Origin: Cardiobacteriaceae bacterium
GTDB taxonomy: Bacteria; Pseudomonadota; Gammaproteobacteria; Cardiobacteriales; Cardiobacteriaceae
DNA: 64,000 nt
NCBI GenBank assembly: GCA_017484165.1
Contig: JAFUTP010000036.1
Coordinates: 1-64,000 of the forward strand
Reading direction: 5' to 3'
The notes below the pieces were generated by a model. It was not told the origin of the DNA and did no database searches. It worked only from the letters and a program-made list of their open reading frames with translations. Below are positions 18,235 through 27,994 of this stretch, one piece after another; position 1 is the first letter of the stretch; each line of letters begins with the position of its first letter. Made by a program: the position numbers and the translations under genes.

Positions 18235-20691
18235 TTAAAATTTACTCGGAATAGTATGCCAGATATTTTCCGCATAATCTTTAATCGAACGGTCAGAGGA
18301 AAAATATCCCATATTGGCAATATTAAGCAAGGCAGATTTTTGCCATTTTATCGGCTGACGATAATGAGCATCGACCTTACCTTGGGTATCAACATAGGAA
18401 CGGAAATCCGCCATCAATTGATAATAATCGCCAATCAATTGGATTACATCTGCATAACGAGCTGGTTCTTCGGGCGAGAAAACATCGGTCGTTAAGGCAT
18501 GGACGGTGCGACGCAGAGTATGATCTTTTTCAACAAAATCAAGGGGATCATAACCATGTTGGCGTAAATTTTCGACTTCTTCAACCGTATTTCCGAAGAT
18601 GAAAATATTTTCCTTACCGACACGCTCCAAAATCTCCACATTTGCACCGTCAAGCGTTCCGATAGTCAAAGCACCGTTTAATGCAAACTTCATATTAGAA
18701 GTTCCCGATGCTTCTGTGCCCGCAAGCGAAATTTGCTCTGATAAATCCGCCGCAGGAATAATAAGTTGAGCAAGAGATACCGAATAATTCGGAATAAATA
18801 CAACTTTAATCAAATTACGGATACGAGCATCATTATTTATAACCTGCGCGACATCATGAATCATACGAATAATCTTTTTCGCCATATAGTAAGCCGAAGC
18901 CGCTTTACCCGCAAAAATAAACACCCGCGGTTGCCAATCAGCATCGGGATTAGCACAAATGCGTAAATATCTATCCACGATATGTAAAACATTTAGCGAC
19001 TGGCGTTTATATTCATGTATCCGTTTGATTTGCACATCAAAAAGGGCATTAGGATCAACCGAAATTCCGAGTTTATGCGCAATGTAATCAGCAAGTTTGC
19101 GTTTATTTTGTGTTTTCACCTTGGCAAGTTTGCGCAAAAATTCCTCTTCATCGGCAAATTTGTTCAAATCTTTGAGTTTTTCCAAATTCAAACACCAATC
19201 ATCGGATTTCAGAGTTTTGCTAATCAAATCCGACAAGCCAGGATTAGCAATCATCAGCCAGCGACGCGGTGTAACACCGTTAGTTACATTGGTGAATTTT
19301 TCGGGGAACAGCCGTGCGAAATCGGCAAAAATCGAAGTTTTCATCAATTCGGAGTGAATTTTCGCTACACCATTAACCTTATGCGAAGCGATAACCGCCA
19401 ACCAAGCCATACGAATACGGCGATTACCTGATTCATCAATAATTGAAATACGGCGGATTGTTTCGTCATCGATATCAGGGAAGCGTTCGCGAACTTCGTC
19501 CAAAAATTGCGCGTTGATGCGGTAAATGATATCGAGATGTTGTGGAAGTAGCCGCTGCATTAAATCAACAGGCCATGTTTCTAATGCCTCGCTCATTAAG
19601 GTGTGATTTGTATATGAGAAAACTTTTTGGCAAATTTCCCATGCTTTATCCCAATTTAAGAATTCCTGATGCATCAAAAGCCGCATCAGTTCAGGGATTG
19701 CCAGCACTGGGTGAGTGTCATTTAAGTGAATTGCGACCTTTTCCGCTAAATTAGAAATATTCGCTCCGCAGATTTTTTTATGTCTTTGCAAAATATCTTG
19801 CATTGAAGCGGAAGTTAGGAAATATTCCTGCCGCAAGCGTAATTCTCGACCCGCCATTGTTGAGTCGTCAGGGTAGAGCACACGCGAGATATTTTCCGTA
19901 TTGTTTTGCTCACCCATTGCCGCGAAATAATCACCGCGGTTGAAGGCATTTAAGTTGAAATCATCGCCCGCACGCGCTGACCAAAGCCGCAAAGTATTGG
20001 TAGTTTTATGCTTAAATCCAGGCACTAAATCGTCATAAGCAACCGCAATAATTTTTTCCGCTGGATACCAATGCACGCCGTAAGCGTTGCGTTGCAGCGA
20101 ACCGCCAAAATAAACAGGAAAACGCTTACTGGGACGGAAAAATTGCCAAGCCATATCTTTTTCCAGCCATAAATCAGGTTTTTCCACCTGCTGACCGCGT
20201 TCGATATCCTGATGGAACATTCCGTATTGATAACGAATACCATAACCGACCGCGTGAATCCGAAGAGTGGAAAGCGAATCCATAAAACAAGCGGCAAGCC
20301 GTCCTAAACCGCCGTTACCCAATCCTGGATCTTCCTCCTCATTGATAGCAGATTCAAAATCCACACCTAATTCTTCAAAAGCTTGACGGAATAAATCGTA
20401 TAAATTTTCGTTTATTAAGGAATTGACAAAAGCACGACCGACAAGGAATTCCATCGATAGGTAATAGACGATGCGTTTTTGTCCTTCGATGTAATCGTGG
20501 CGAGTTGCAATCCAGTTTTCGGTTGCTAAATCGCGAGCAGCAAACATTGCGGCATTTATCCAGTGATGCGGACGAGCTTCTTTCGGATCTAATCCGAGAG
20601 TAAAAATCAACTTATAAACAATCGATTTTTTAATTGAATCAACGGTTGCAACTGGAACGCGGTATTCATAATTTTGCGCAGTATCGGTCAT
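18235..20691 (-). CDS. glgP: Glycogen/alpha-glucan phosphorylase
   Basis: The 818-residue enzyme releases glucose-1-phosphate from glycogen or maltodextrins in the cytoplasm, using pyridoxal phosphate. Landmarks are ARDLATENWIATRHDYIEGQKR near the N-terminus, EDPGLGNGGLGRLAACFMDS in the catalytic cleft, LNDTHPVLAIPELMR, and the PLP-lysine region EASGTSNMKFALNGALTIGT. Length matches bacterial GlgP/MalP (about 800-815). No glycogen synthesis gene adjoins it. A strong terminator follows the gene. Confidence 0.96.
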   Translation of the reverse strand: MTDTAQNYEYRVPVATVDSIKKSIVYKLIFTLGLDPKEARPHHWINAAMFAARDLATENWIATRHDYIEGQKRIVYYLSMEFLVGRAFVNSLINENLYDLFRQAFEELGVDFESAINEEEDPGLGNGGLGRLAACFMDSLSTLRIHAVGYGIRYQYGMFHQDIERGQQVEKPDLWLEKDMAWQFFRPSKRFPVYFGGSLQRNAYGVHWYPAEKIIAVAYDDLVPGFKHKTTNTLRLWSARAGDDFNLNAFNRGDYFAAMGEQNNTENISRVLYPDDSTMAGRELRLRQEYFLTSASMQDILQRHKKICGANISNLAEKVAIHLNDTHPVLAIPELMRLLMHQEFLNWDKAWEICQKVFSYTNHTLMSEALETWPVDLMQRLLPQHLDIIYRINAQFLDEVRERFPDIDDETIRRISIIDESGNRRIRMAWLAVIASHKVNGVAKIHSELMKTSIFADFARLFPEKFTNVTNGVTPRRWLMIANPGLSDLISKTLKSDDWCLNLEKLKDLNKFADEEEFLRKLAKVKTQNKRKLADYIAHKLGISVDPNALFDVQIKRIHEYKRQSLNVLHIVDRYLRICANPDADWQPRVFIFAGKAASAYYMAKKIIRMIHDVAQVINNDARIRNLIKVVFIPNYSVSLAQLIIPAADLSEQISLAGTEASGTSNMKFALNGALTIGTLDGANVEILERVGKENIFIFGNTVEEVENLRQHGYDPLDFVEKDHTLRRTVHALTTDVFSPEEPARYADVIQLIGDYYQLMADFRSYVDTQGKVDAHYRQPIKWQKSALLNIANMGYFSSDRSIKDYAENIWHTIPSKF

Positions 20692-20793
20692 AAATATTCC
20701 TTTCTGTTTAATCTGATTTTTTATATTCTTGTATTAAAAAACAAGCCCTGATGATGTAAAAAAATTGCCTCCTTTGCGGTAAATCTTGGTTAT

Positions 20794-21360
20794 TTAACGG
20801 TTATTTAACTTATGCGCTTCAAAAAAAGCATTGACTTTTTTAATTAATTGATGAAAAGAAATATTAAAGTTAGAATTATCGGTAGTCATTTTTATATCGG
20901 CGAGATTTTCATAAAAATCTATTCTTTCCTGCCGCAAACGCTGTAATTTTTTCAACTGTTCGTCTTTATTTTCTCCCCTGGCAAGCGGTCTATTTTTATC
21001 TGTTGCCACTCTTTCTAATTGTTTTTCAGGTGGAATATCAAGAAAAATTACGAGTTCTTGCTGCATTATCAAACTACGATTTTCAGGCAATAAAATTATT
21101 CCACCGCCGCAAGCAATCACCGCTTTGTTTGGCTCTGTAACCGCTTGCAATAAAGCTTTATATTCTCTTTGGCGAAAACCTTGTTCGCCTTCGCGGTCAA
21201 AAATGAGTGCAATATCAGCTCCTGAATTTTTCACAATTAAGGCATCGGTATCGATAAACGCCCGACATAATTTTGCTGCCAAGCGTTTTCCGAGAGTAGT
21301 TTTCCCTGCCCCCATCGGACCGATTAGCATAATTTTGTTGTTATAACTGTGATTATTCAT
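20794..21360 (-). CDS. aroK: Shikimate kinase
   Basis: The 188-residue kinase phosphorylates shikimate in aromatic amino acid synthesis. Walker A is GPMGAGKTTLGKRLA (about residues 14-28). The shikimate-binding DTD appears as FIDTDALI, and the FRQREYKALL and ACGGGIIL segments follow. The lid RPLARGENKD is present. Length is slightly above the 173 of E. coli AroK. The gene follows orn after 21 bases on the same strand. aroB, the usual partner, is not adjacent. Confidence 0.94.
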   Translation of the reverse strand: MNNHSYNNKIMLIGPMGAGKTTLGKRLAAKLCRAFIDTDALIVKNSGADIALIFDREGEQGFRQREYKALLQAVTEPNKAVIACGGGIILLPENRSLIMQQELVIFLDIPPEKQLERVATDKNRPLARGENKDEQLKKLQRLRQERIDFYENLADIKMTTDNSNFNISFHQLIKKVNAFFEAHKLNNR

Positions 21361-21381
21361 TGCTTGTGCTTTATATTTATT

Positions 21382-21921
21382 TCATTTTTTGAACAGCTCT
21401 TTGCGGTAAAAATCAAGCTCTTGAATTGATTCGCGAATGTCGTCTAATGCACGATGATTATTATTTTTTTTGTATTGTTTGGCTTCGGGATACCATCTTT
21501 TTGCAAGTTCTTTAACACTTGAAACATCGATATTGCGATAATGAAAAAAGCTTTCTAATTCTGGCATATATTTGCATAAAAAACGGCGATCTTGCCAAAT
21601 AGAATTGCCGCAAAGAGGGGATTTATTTTTGTAGCAATATTTTTGTAGGAACTCTAGCATTTGATTTTCTGCACTCTTTTCATCTAATTTGCTAGCCAAA
21701 ACCTTTTCAATTAAGCCATTTTTACCGTGTTGATTTTTACACCATTCGTTCATATTTTCGAGGATTTTTTTATCCTGATTGATGATAAAAACTTCACTCT
21801 CTGCGATGATATTTAAGTCTTTATCGCTGACAATTGCAGCCATTTCTAAAATACGGTCTTCTTCGGGATTTAGTCCAGTCATTTCTAAATCAATCCAGAC
21901 TAAATTTTCTTCGCTTCTCAT
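21382..21921 (-). CDS. orn: Oligoribonuclease
   Basis: The 179-residue 3'-to-5' exoribonuclease degrades di- and short oligonucleotides, including pGpG from cyclic-di-GMP turnover. DEDD motifs are visible: LVWIDLEMTGLNPEEDRILE at the start, GNSIWQDRRFLCKYMPELE in the middle, and NHRALDDIRESI near the end. I chose the ATG at 21921, which gives the usual family start and has AAGGAAG just upstream; the frame stays open to 21960. It is followed by aroK. Confidence 0.95.
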   Translation of the reverse strand: MRSEENLVWIDLEMTGLNPEEDRILEMAAIVSDKDLNIIAESEVFIINQDKKILENMNEWCKNQHGKNGLIEKVLASKLDEKSAENQMLEFLQKYCYKNKSPLCGNSIWQDRRFLCKYMPELESFFHYRNIDVSSVKELAKRWYPEAKQYKKNNNHRALDDIRESIQELDFYRKELFKK

Positions 21922-22003
21922 TTTGCTTCCTTGAAAGAGTTTTTTCGATATTTTATACAATTTTTATAATCTCTGAATTTACGGTATTTTTCTTATTATT
22001 ACC

Positions 22004-22708
22004 TTATCTATTACCAAAAATCGTTGAACCCAAACGGATAATCGTTGCACCTTCTTCGATAGCGATTTTCCAATCAGCGCTCATTCCCATTGAAAGTTCT
22101 TTGAATTGTGCGCCAAATTGGGGATTTTTCGCATTATCTTCTTCTAAAATTTGCCGTAAAGCACGAAAACAAGCTCGGATTTCCCCTTCATTTTCACTCT
22201 GTTTTGCCACCGTCATTAGACCATTTAACTCTAAATTTGGAAAATTACGGACTTCTTTTATAAACTCTGGTGCATTGTCAGGTAATATTCCGTGCTTTTG
22301 ATTTTCCAAAGAAGTATTAACTTCAATCAAAACGGGGAGTTTTCGATTTTGTTCTTCTAATTTTTTTTGTAATTTTTCCGCGAGTTTTAGGCTATCCAAG
22401 CTGTGGAGATAATCGATTACTCCAACAATTTGCTTCACTTTATTAGTTTGCAAATTTCCGATTAAATGAATAGAAAGTTTTTCTGCCTGATTTTGCACGG
22501 TTAATTCTTTGACTTTTTCCAAAACTTCCTGCACACGGTTTTCCCCGATTGCATTGCAACCCGCCTCAAAAGCGGAAATAATTGCCGATACGGGCTTGGT
22601 TTTTGTTACTGGCAGAAGCAAAATTTTTTCGGGATTACGGTTAATTTTTTGGCATATTGCGGCAATTTCTGCACGAATTTTGGCGATATTTTGAGCAATT
22701 TCTGACAT
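22004..22708 (-). CDS. yggS: YggS-family pyridoxal-phosphate homeostasis protein
   Basis: The 234-residue protein binds pyridoxal phosphate without known catalytic activity and balances cellular vitamin B6 pools. The PLP lysine is in LLPVTKTKP (near residue 35). GENRVQE, HLIGNLQTNK and LSMGMSADW match the family in order. It precedes orn and aroK on the same strand. In many bacteria yggS lies beside pilT or proC, not here. Confidence 0.94.
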   Translation of the reverse strand: MSEIAQNIAKIRAEIAAICQKINRNPEKILLLPVTKTKPVSAIISAFEAGCNAIGENRVQEVLEKVKELTVQNQAEKLSIHLIGNLQTNKVKQIVGVIDYLHSLDSLKLAEKLQKKLEEQNRKLPVLIEVNTSLENQKHGILPDNAPEFIKEVRNFPNLELNGLMTVAKQSENEGEIRACFRALRQILEEDNAKNPQFGAQFKELSMGMSADWKIAIEEGATIIRLGSTIFGNR

Positions 22709-22736
22709 TTTTTATTCCTTGAAATATGTATTTATG

Positions 22737-22855
22737 GGCACATCTAAATTTGGGTGAGTGCTATTTTTTACCTCGTCATCCTGAACATAGCGAAGAATCT
22801 GCCGATAGAGATTTTTCGTCTGCTGCTCAAAATGACGAATTTTTTAGACATGTCC
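22737..22855. repeat. MITE-like dispersed repeat, copy A
   Basis: About 119 bases with imperfect inverted ends (GGGCACATCT and its partner AGACATGTCC). The inner core runs from CGTCATCCTGA to CTCAAAATGACG. It is flanked by TTAT on the left and TTGT on the right, consistent with a slightly decayed 4-bp target duplication. It lies between yggS and ggt. Confidence 0.7.
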
Positions 22856-22876
22856 TTGTATCTATTTAACACAGCT

Positions 22877-24706
22877 TTAATATCCGCCGACTGCCGCATC
22901 AGGATTTCTCGGATCGCTTGCCGCTTCAATATGCTTATCTTTGCGGAGAATAAAATATAAAGCAGGAGCGATATGAGCCTTATTTGATTGCAATTTATGC
23001 CCCTTATCTTCCAAAAGTTTTACCGTATCGGCAGAAAAACCGTTTTCGTATTCAAAGATTTGTTTTTGGGCAAAAAGCCGCGGAGTATTTTGAATTTCTG
23101 CCGCATTTTTGTTGTAATCAATAAAATCAATGATTGCTGCTATTTCCTCGGCAATAATCTTTTCTCCGCCCGTTGCCCCTGCAACCATTAAAATTTTACC
23201 CTCTTTGAGAATAAAAAATGGGCTCATCGCGCTATGATTTTTACCTCTTCCTAGTCCATTATTTTTATTTAAGAAAAAACCGCCTGCAAATTTTCCGCTA
23301 CCGAATTCATTATGCAAACTCATCGTAATTGCGGCGGCGTTACCGTCTTTGTCGATGATGGATATATGCGTGGTTTCTTCGGATTCGTAAGCGGCGGGAC
23401 GGCTATTCTTATCCTCACTGTCATCAGAGGAATGTTCGGGATCGATAAGCGAGCGGATTTCATCGGCATAATCTTTGTTAATCAAGCCCGCGGTCGGAAT
23501 TTCCTGATTGCTTGCGAGATACAAATCGCGGTCGGAGTAAGCAAATTTCATCGCTTCCATCAGAAAATGCAGCATTTTTGCGCTATTTCTGGGATATTTT
23601 CGGATTTCATAACCCTCCAAAATATTGAGAATTTGCAGCAAATGCACGCCAGAAGAAGAGGGCGCGGGCATTACCGTAATTTGAAAATCACGATAATCAG
23701 CGTGCAGAGCATCCGTTTTTTGCACTTGATATTGTCTGAGATTTTCCTCGCTAAATGAATTTGATTTTTCAGCAATTTCCGCGGCAATTTCGCCTTGATA
23801 AAAACCATCCGCTCCCAGTTCTGCGATTTTTTTCAAGGTTTGGGCGAGTTGTTTTTGCTGCAAAATTTCGCCTACTTCTTTTGGCTTTTGTTCCTGATTT
23901 AGGAATATTTCAGCGGCTTCGGGATTATTTTTTATCGTCTCGATATTGCGCGAAATTGCCAGATTTAAGCTTTCGGTTACTGCAAAACCGTCTTCTGCCA
24001 AGGAAATTGCCGCTTGCATAATTTCAGCTCGCGAAAATTTACCGCTACCTTTTTCTTCCAATAAATTTAACAATCCCGCAACTTGACCTGGAACAGCAAC
24101 CGCTGATTTCTCGACAAAAACTTCTTCACGAAAGTTAAACGCCTGAATTTTTCCCTGATTGGCATCTGCTTTTTTTGCCACATCATCTGCAATTTCCTGA
24201 TTTTCCTTGTCTTGATGTTCGCCTGCAATTTGGTTTTCGGCTTGCTGCGCTGGGATGTTGTCGTCTTTTGTATTTTGTTCTACTACATTTGTAACACTAT
24301 TGTCATAGTAAAGCGCAAAGCCACCGCCGCCCAAACCGCAATCCGCAGGACGCAAAACACAAATAGCAAAACCAGCAGCAACCGCGGCATCGGCAGCATT
24401 TCCGCCTTTTTGGAGAATTTTTTCAGCAATTTTTACCGCACGAGCGTCAGCCGCTGAAATTGCAGCATTGTGAAATATTTGGCTGGAATAGATTTGATAC
24501 GGTTTTTCCGCGGATATTTGTTCTTGATTTTTAACGATATTTAGTTCCGCGCTATTTTTATTTTCATCTCCTGCTGTTTTAAGTGCTTTGCTATTACGGG
24601 AAATATCGCGAATTGCGGGCATATCTTCATTTTGCGCCATAGAAAAATTAGTAAGAAAAGCGCAAAACAAGGAAATAAAAAGAGTTGAACGGCGAAAAAT
24701 CATCAT
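22877..24706 (-). CDS. ggt: Gamma-glutamyltransferase, secreted
   Basis: The protein of about 609 residues cleaves or transfers the gamma-glutamyl group of glutathione in the periplasm. After a signal peptide (MMIFRRSTLFISLFCAFL region, cleavage likely after FSMA) comes the large-subunit segment AADAAVAAGFAICVLRPADCGLGGGGF. The self-cleavage site and catalytic threonine are in ESEETTHISIID, equivalent to the conserved TTHxS motif. The small subunit follows with NHSAMSPFFI and AGATGGEKI. Acidic, low-complexity insertions around the middle of the large subunit are unusual. I chose 24706; the open frame continues to 24799 only by reading repeat copy B. Confidence 0.93.
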   Translation of the reverse strand: MMIFRRSTLFISLFCAFLTNFSMAQNEDMPAIRDISRNSKALKTAGDENKNSAELNIVKNQEQISAEKPYQIYSSQIFHNAAISAADARAVKIAEKILQKGGNAADAAVAAGFAICVLRPADCGLGGGGFALYYDNSVTNVVEQNTKDDNIPAQQAENQIAGEHQDKENQEIADDVAKKADANQGKIQAFNFREEVFVEKSAVAVPGQVAGLLNLLEEKGSGKFSRAEIMQAAISLAEDGFAVTESLNLAISRNIETIKNNPEAAEIFLNQEQKPKEVGEILQQKQLAQTLKKIAELGADGFYQGEIAAEIAEKSNSFSEENLRQYQVQKTDALHADYRDFQITVMPAPSSSGVHLLQILNILEGYEIRKYPRNSAKMLHFLMEAMKFAYSDRDLYLASNQEIPTAGLINKDYADEIRSLIDPEHSSDDSEDKNSRPAAYESEETTHISIIDKDGNAAAITMSLHNEFGSGKFAGGFFLNKNNGLGRGKNHSAMSPFFILKEGKILMVAGATGGEKIIAEEIAAIIDFIDYNKNAAEIQNTPRLFAQKQIFEYENGFSADTVKLLEDKGHKLQSNKAHIAPALYFILRKDKHIEAASDPRNPDAAVGGY

Positions 24707-24776
24707 AAAAATTCCATAAATTCGATAAAAAAATAAAAGCGAAATTAACACAAGCTTATTGTTTTTAAGCTTAACG

Positions 24777-24896
24777 GCTGTGTCTAAAAAATTCGTCATT
24801 TTGAGCCATAGGCGAAAAATCTCTCTCGGCAGATCCTTCGCTGCACTCAGGATGACGAGGGTAAAAAATAGAATTAAGCCTAAATTTAGATGCGCC
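24777..24896. repeat. MITE-like dispersed repeat, copy B
   Basis: About 120 bases in the opposite orientation to copy A, with ends GTGTCTAAAA and TTTAGATGCGCC. It contains the same internal core (GTCATTTTGAGC to CAGGATGACG). It sits between ggt and nlpD and extends the ggt reading frame artificially by about 20 codons. Confidence 0.7.
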
Positions 24897-24951
24897 TACG
24901 CTATCGCGCTGGTTCTTATAATTTGCCCGTCATAGAAAAAAATAAAAAAAT

Positions 24952-25719
24952 ATGAAACAGATTATTTTTTTGTTAGTAATTGCAATTTTTACCGCTTCCT
25001 GCTCGCATTATTCCCCGCAATATTCCAATGCCAGCAAAATTCACGGCAAAAAAGGCTCATTACCGAAGGGACGCAATTACCGTGTGCAAAAAGGCGACAC
25101 ATTATTTGGCATCGCTTGGAAACACGGAGTTACGGTTGAAGAATTAGTCCGCTGGAATAATTTACCGAGCCAAAATAGCATTCAAGTAGGGCAAGTTTTG
25201 CGCACATCAGCAACTAGCCCGTATCCTCGAACTTATGCCACTCGCACATATGCCGACACAATCCGTTCAAATCCGCCGACTTCTACCGCAAAACCTGCCA
25301 ATACGCAACCCGCGGCAACGGCAAATTTACCCGCAATTTCAGGCTGGTCATGGCCCACTCGCGGAAAAATAATCCAAACTTACAACGGCAATATTCCTAG
25401 CCGCCAAGGTATTCGGATTGCTGGCACGCGCGGTCAGGCGGTTCTTGCAGCTGCAAATGGTCGGGTTACTTATGTCGGAGCGGATGTGAAATTTATCGGC
25501 AGAATGGTGATGATTGAACACACAGGCGGTTTGATTTCGATTTATGGCTTTTTGGAAAACAATATCCTCGTCAAAGAGGGACAGACGGTTAAAAGAGGGC
25601 AGAAAATCGCGACGATGGGTATCGGTCAGCAAAATACTCCTTCGCTTAATTTCGAAATTCACCGTTCGGGGGGAAAATCGGTTAATCCGCTTTCTTACAT
25701 CGGTTCGAATGCTAATTAG
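24952..25719 (+). CDS. nlpD: NlpD-like LysM/M23 lipoprotein, amidase activator type
   Basis: The 255-residue lipoprotein has a lipobox TASC at the end of a signal peptide (Cys near residue 17). A LysM domain (YRVQKGDTLFGIAWKHGVTVEELV region) follows, then a Pro/Thr-rich linker and a C-terminal M23/LytM domain ending in FEIHRSGGKSVNPLSYI. The zinc-binding histidine and aspartate near the start of the domain (GxRIAG here, HxGxD in active enzymes) are missing. This is as in E. coli NlpD, which activates AmiC rather than cutting peptidoglycan itself. It precedes nudF by 27 bases. Confidence 0.88.
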   Translation: MKQIIFLLVIAIFTASCSHYSPQYSNASKIHGKKGSLPKGRNYRVQKGDTLFGIAWKHGVTVEELVRWNNLPSQNSIQVGQVLRTSATSPYPRTYATRTYADTIRSNPPTSTAKPANTQPAATANLPAISGWSWPTRGKIIQTYNGNIPSRQGIRIAGTRGQAVLAAANGRVTYVGADVKFIGRMVMIEHTGGLISIYGFLENNILVKEGQTVKRGQKIATMGIGQQNTPSLNFEIHRSGGKSVNPLSYIGSNAN

Positions 25720-25746
25720 TAATTTTTTATTTTTTTAGGAAATACC

Positions 25747-26358
25747 GTGAAATATAACTATCAAATTCTCGGCGAAGAAAGAATTTATCGGGGATTTTTT
25801 AAGGTTGATAAATACCGCTTAAATATTGAATATTTCGCAGGCGGCGAGAGCGGAGAAATTATCCGCGAATGTCTGGGAAAGGGCGGTTATGTCGCATCAG
25901 CTCTGGCTTATGACCCGAAAAAACGGCAAATTATTTTGATTGAACAATTCCGTATCGGTGCGATGGTGGCTGGAATAAATCCCTGGCAATTGGAATTAGT
26001 CGCGGGATTTGTCGAAACTGGCGAAACCGCGGAAAGCACCATCAAACGCGAACTTGCCGAAGAAATTGGGGCGCAAGAAGCAAAAATTACTCGTATTTGC
26101 GAATATTTCGGTTCGCCAGGCGGTTCAGCAGGCAGAATTGTTTTATTTTTCGCCGAAGTCGATTCCGACAAAATCGCAGAATTTACGGGCTTACACGAGG
26201 AAGGCGAAGATATCAAAGTGCATAAATTCAGCTACGAGGAAGTTTTCGCGAGCATCAATAATCCGCAAAATCCGCATTGCCGCATCGATAACGCCAACAC
26301 TTTAATGGCAGTGCAATATTTTTATATGTATTTGCAAGACGGAAAAATTTCGAATTAA
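25747..26358 (+). CDS. nudF: ADP-ribose pyrophosphatase, Nudix family
   Basis: The 203-residue hydrolase has a full Nudix box, GFVETGETAESTIKRELAEEIG, at about residues 95-116. The overall arrangement matches E. coli NudF, which splits ADP-ribose into AMP and ribose-5-phosphate. Conserved YFGSPGGSAGRIVLFFAE follows the box. The start is a GTG with an AGGA site eight bases upstream. It probably forms an operon with nlpD. Confidence 0.92.
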   Translation: MKYNYQILGEERIYRGFFKVDKYRLNIEYFAGGESGEIIRECLGKGGYVASALAYDPKKRQIILIEQFRIGAMVAGINPWQLELVAGFVETGETAESTIKRELAEEIGAQEAKITRICEYFGSPGGSAGRIVLFFAEVDSDKIAEFTGLHEEGEDIKVHKFSYEEVFASINNPQNPHCRIDNANTLMAVQYFYMYLQDGKISN

Positions 26359-26406
26359 GCGGTTTTGAATAAAAAAAACGGCAAAATGCGCGCTAAATTT
26401 TTACTA

Positions 26407-26526
26407 GGGCGTATCTAAAAATTCGTCATTTTGAGCCGTAGGCGAAAAATCTATCGACAGTTCCTTCGTTGCACTCAAGATGACAAGGTGAAAAATAGAA
26501 CCCACCCTAAATTTTTATACACGCCC
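26407..26526. repeat. MITE-like dispersed repeat, copy C, with target duplication
   Basis: Exactly 120 bases running from GGGCGTATCTAAAAATT to AATTTTTATACACGCCC, an inverted-repeat pair. It is flanked on both sides by ACTA (26403-26406 and 26527-26530), a 4-bp target duplication. It lies between nudF and the peptidoglycan-binding protein gene. Part of it is read as a spurious N-terminal extension of that gene. Confidence 0.85.
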
Positions 26527-26559
26527 ACTAGCCATTTCTTTGAATATTCAAGCTTTTTT

Positions 26560-27966
26560 ATGAATAAAAATAAATTTTTAACTTATCTGACAATTTTCTT
26601 TGCAACGAGTTTTTTTACGGAAATTGCCTTGGCGATTAAATGTAGCGATAGCACAGCCGCCTTGACCGCCGCGAGAAATGCCGATGCGCAAACAATTTCC
26701 GCTTACAAATCAGCCAAATGTCCGCTCAATATCACAGACCGTCGCGGTTTTACCTTAAACGATATTGCGGCAATGTCAGGCAGAAAAACCGCACAAGCTC
26801 TCGGTGGAAATGCGCAATACAGCACGGCTTTGATTAAATTTATCCAAACGGGAATGCGTTATCTCAACATCGATGCTGGTCCAATTGACGGAAGAATGAA
26901 TAATTCAACCCGCGCGGCAATCAAAGTTTTTCAGAAGAAAGTAGGGCTTGCGCCGACGGGAAATGTTTCCGCTGAATGGCTACCGCATTTTTATAAGCAA
27001 GTTGCAATGCAGGTGCAAAAAGATTTATCGCGTCTCGGTTATTCCATCGGTAAAGCTGACGGTGTAATCGGTGCGGGAACTAGCTCGGCGATGCGGCAAT
27101 TTCGCAAAAAATATGCGCTAGCGGGACAAGATTACGCGCATCTCGACGATCAACTGGTTTATCAACTAATGCTTGCGACCTACGATATCGATAAAAAGAA
27201 AATGAATAAATCCAGCCAAGTTACGGCTAGAACCGAAAAAACCGCGGATAACCGTCAAAAAAATAATCAAAAGAACGCTCAAAAAAATAATCCGAAAAAT
27301 ACCCAGCAGAATGCACAAAACCGCGATCGTGCTGAACAAGCAAAAGCCGCACAGCAAAAACAACAAGCAGCTCTTCGCCGTGAAGCAGAACAAGCAGAAC
27401 GCCGCCGCCTCGAAAGAGAACGGCAACTCGAAGAAAGACGGCAGGAGCAAATCGCAAGCGATATGGCATCACGGCAATCCACGGTTAGAAATTTAACTCC
27501 TACGCCAAGCACGCCAACCACTACGCTACCGCCAGCAACTGCGGCAACAGTGCAAGCAGCAACTACTACCGCTCCTGTAAATAAAACTACCGTGCCGCAA
27601 GTTTCCGTGCAAGCTCCGAGAACAACGGTTGATAATTCCCCAGCAGCACAAGCAATTGCCGCAAAAAATAATGCTGCTAATGAGCAAAAAGAACTCAAAA
27701 ATCGTCTTGCTAATCTCGAACAAGAACAGCAAAAAGTAACCGCCAAACTCTCCGATACCGCGGCTTCCAGCTCGCAAATCAGCTCTGGCGGCAAAAAAAC
27801 TTTCACCACGGTTAATGGAATGCTGTCGTTTTCAGGCGGTGGTTGCTCAATTGCAGGCAAGAAATTGGATGCTGCATGGTGTCGCAATAACGCTTCCGAA
27901 GCGGGAAAAATCTGCGATACCGTCATCAGCAGTTCAGGTAGAGTTTTGAGCACTCGTTGTAAATAA
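26560..27966 (+). CDS. Secreted peptidoglycan-binding domain protein
   Basis: The protein of about 468 residues has a signal peptide (NKNKFLTYLTIFFATSFF region, cleavage likely after ALA). Two PG_binding_1-type repeats follow: NIDAGPIDGRMNNSTRAAIK with FQKKVGL, then GYSIGKADGVIGAGTSSAMR with FRKKY. After that come a Q/N-rich stretch, an Arg/Glu/Gln-rich coiled coil and a Thr/Pro/Ala linker. The C-terminal small domain has three cysteines (GGGCSIAG, AWCRNN, KICDT) and a final RCK. No catalytic domain is recognised. The layout suggests a periplasmic protein that grips peptidoglycan and presents the C-terminal domain. The ATG at 26560 is chosen because the open frame upstream of it is repeat copy C. 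Confidence 0.8.
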   Translation: MNKNKFLTYLTIFFATSFFTEIALAIKCSDSTAALTAARNADAQTISAYKSAKCPLNITDRRGFTLNDIAAMSGRKTAQALGGNAQYSTALIKFIQTGMRYLNIDAGPIDGRMNNSTRAAIKVFQKKVGLAPTGNVSAEWLPHFYKQVAMQVQKDLSRLGYSIGKADGVIGAGTSSAMRQFRKKYALAGQDYAHLDDQLVYQLMLATYDIDKKKMNKSSQVTARTEKTADNRQKNNQKNAQKNNPKNTQQNAQNRDRAEQAKAAQQKQQAALRREAEQAERRRLERERQLEERRQEQIASDMASRQSTVRNLTPTPSTPTTTLPPATAATVQAATTTAPVNKTTVPQVSVQAPRTTVDNSPAAQAIAAKNNAANEQKELKNRLANLEQEQQKVTAKLSDTAASSSQISSGGKKTFTTVNGMLSFSGGGCSIAGKKLDAAWCRNNASEAGKICDTVISSSGRVLSTRCK

Positions 27967-27994
27967 CCGTCAAAAATGTCTAAAAGTCTCGCAA

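Noticed and set aside
24707-24799. N-terminal extension of Ggt
   Set aside because: The extra codons come mostly from repeat copy B, and the signal peptide begins at 24706.
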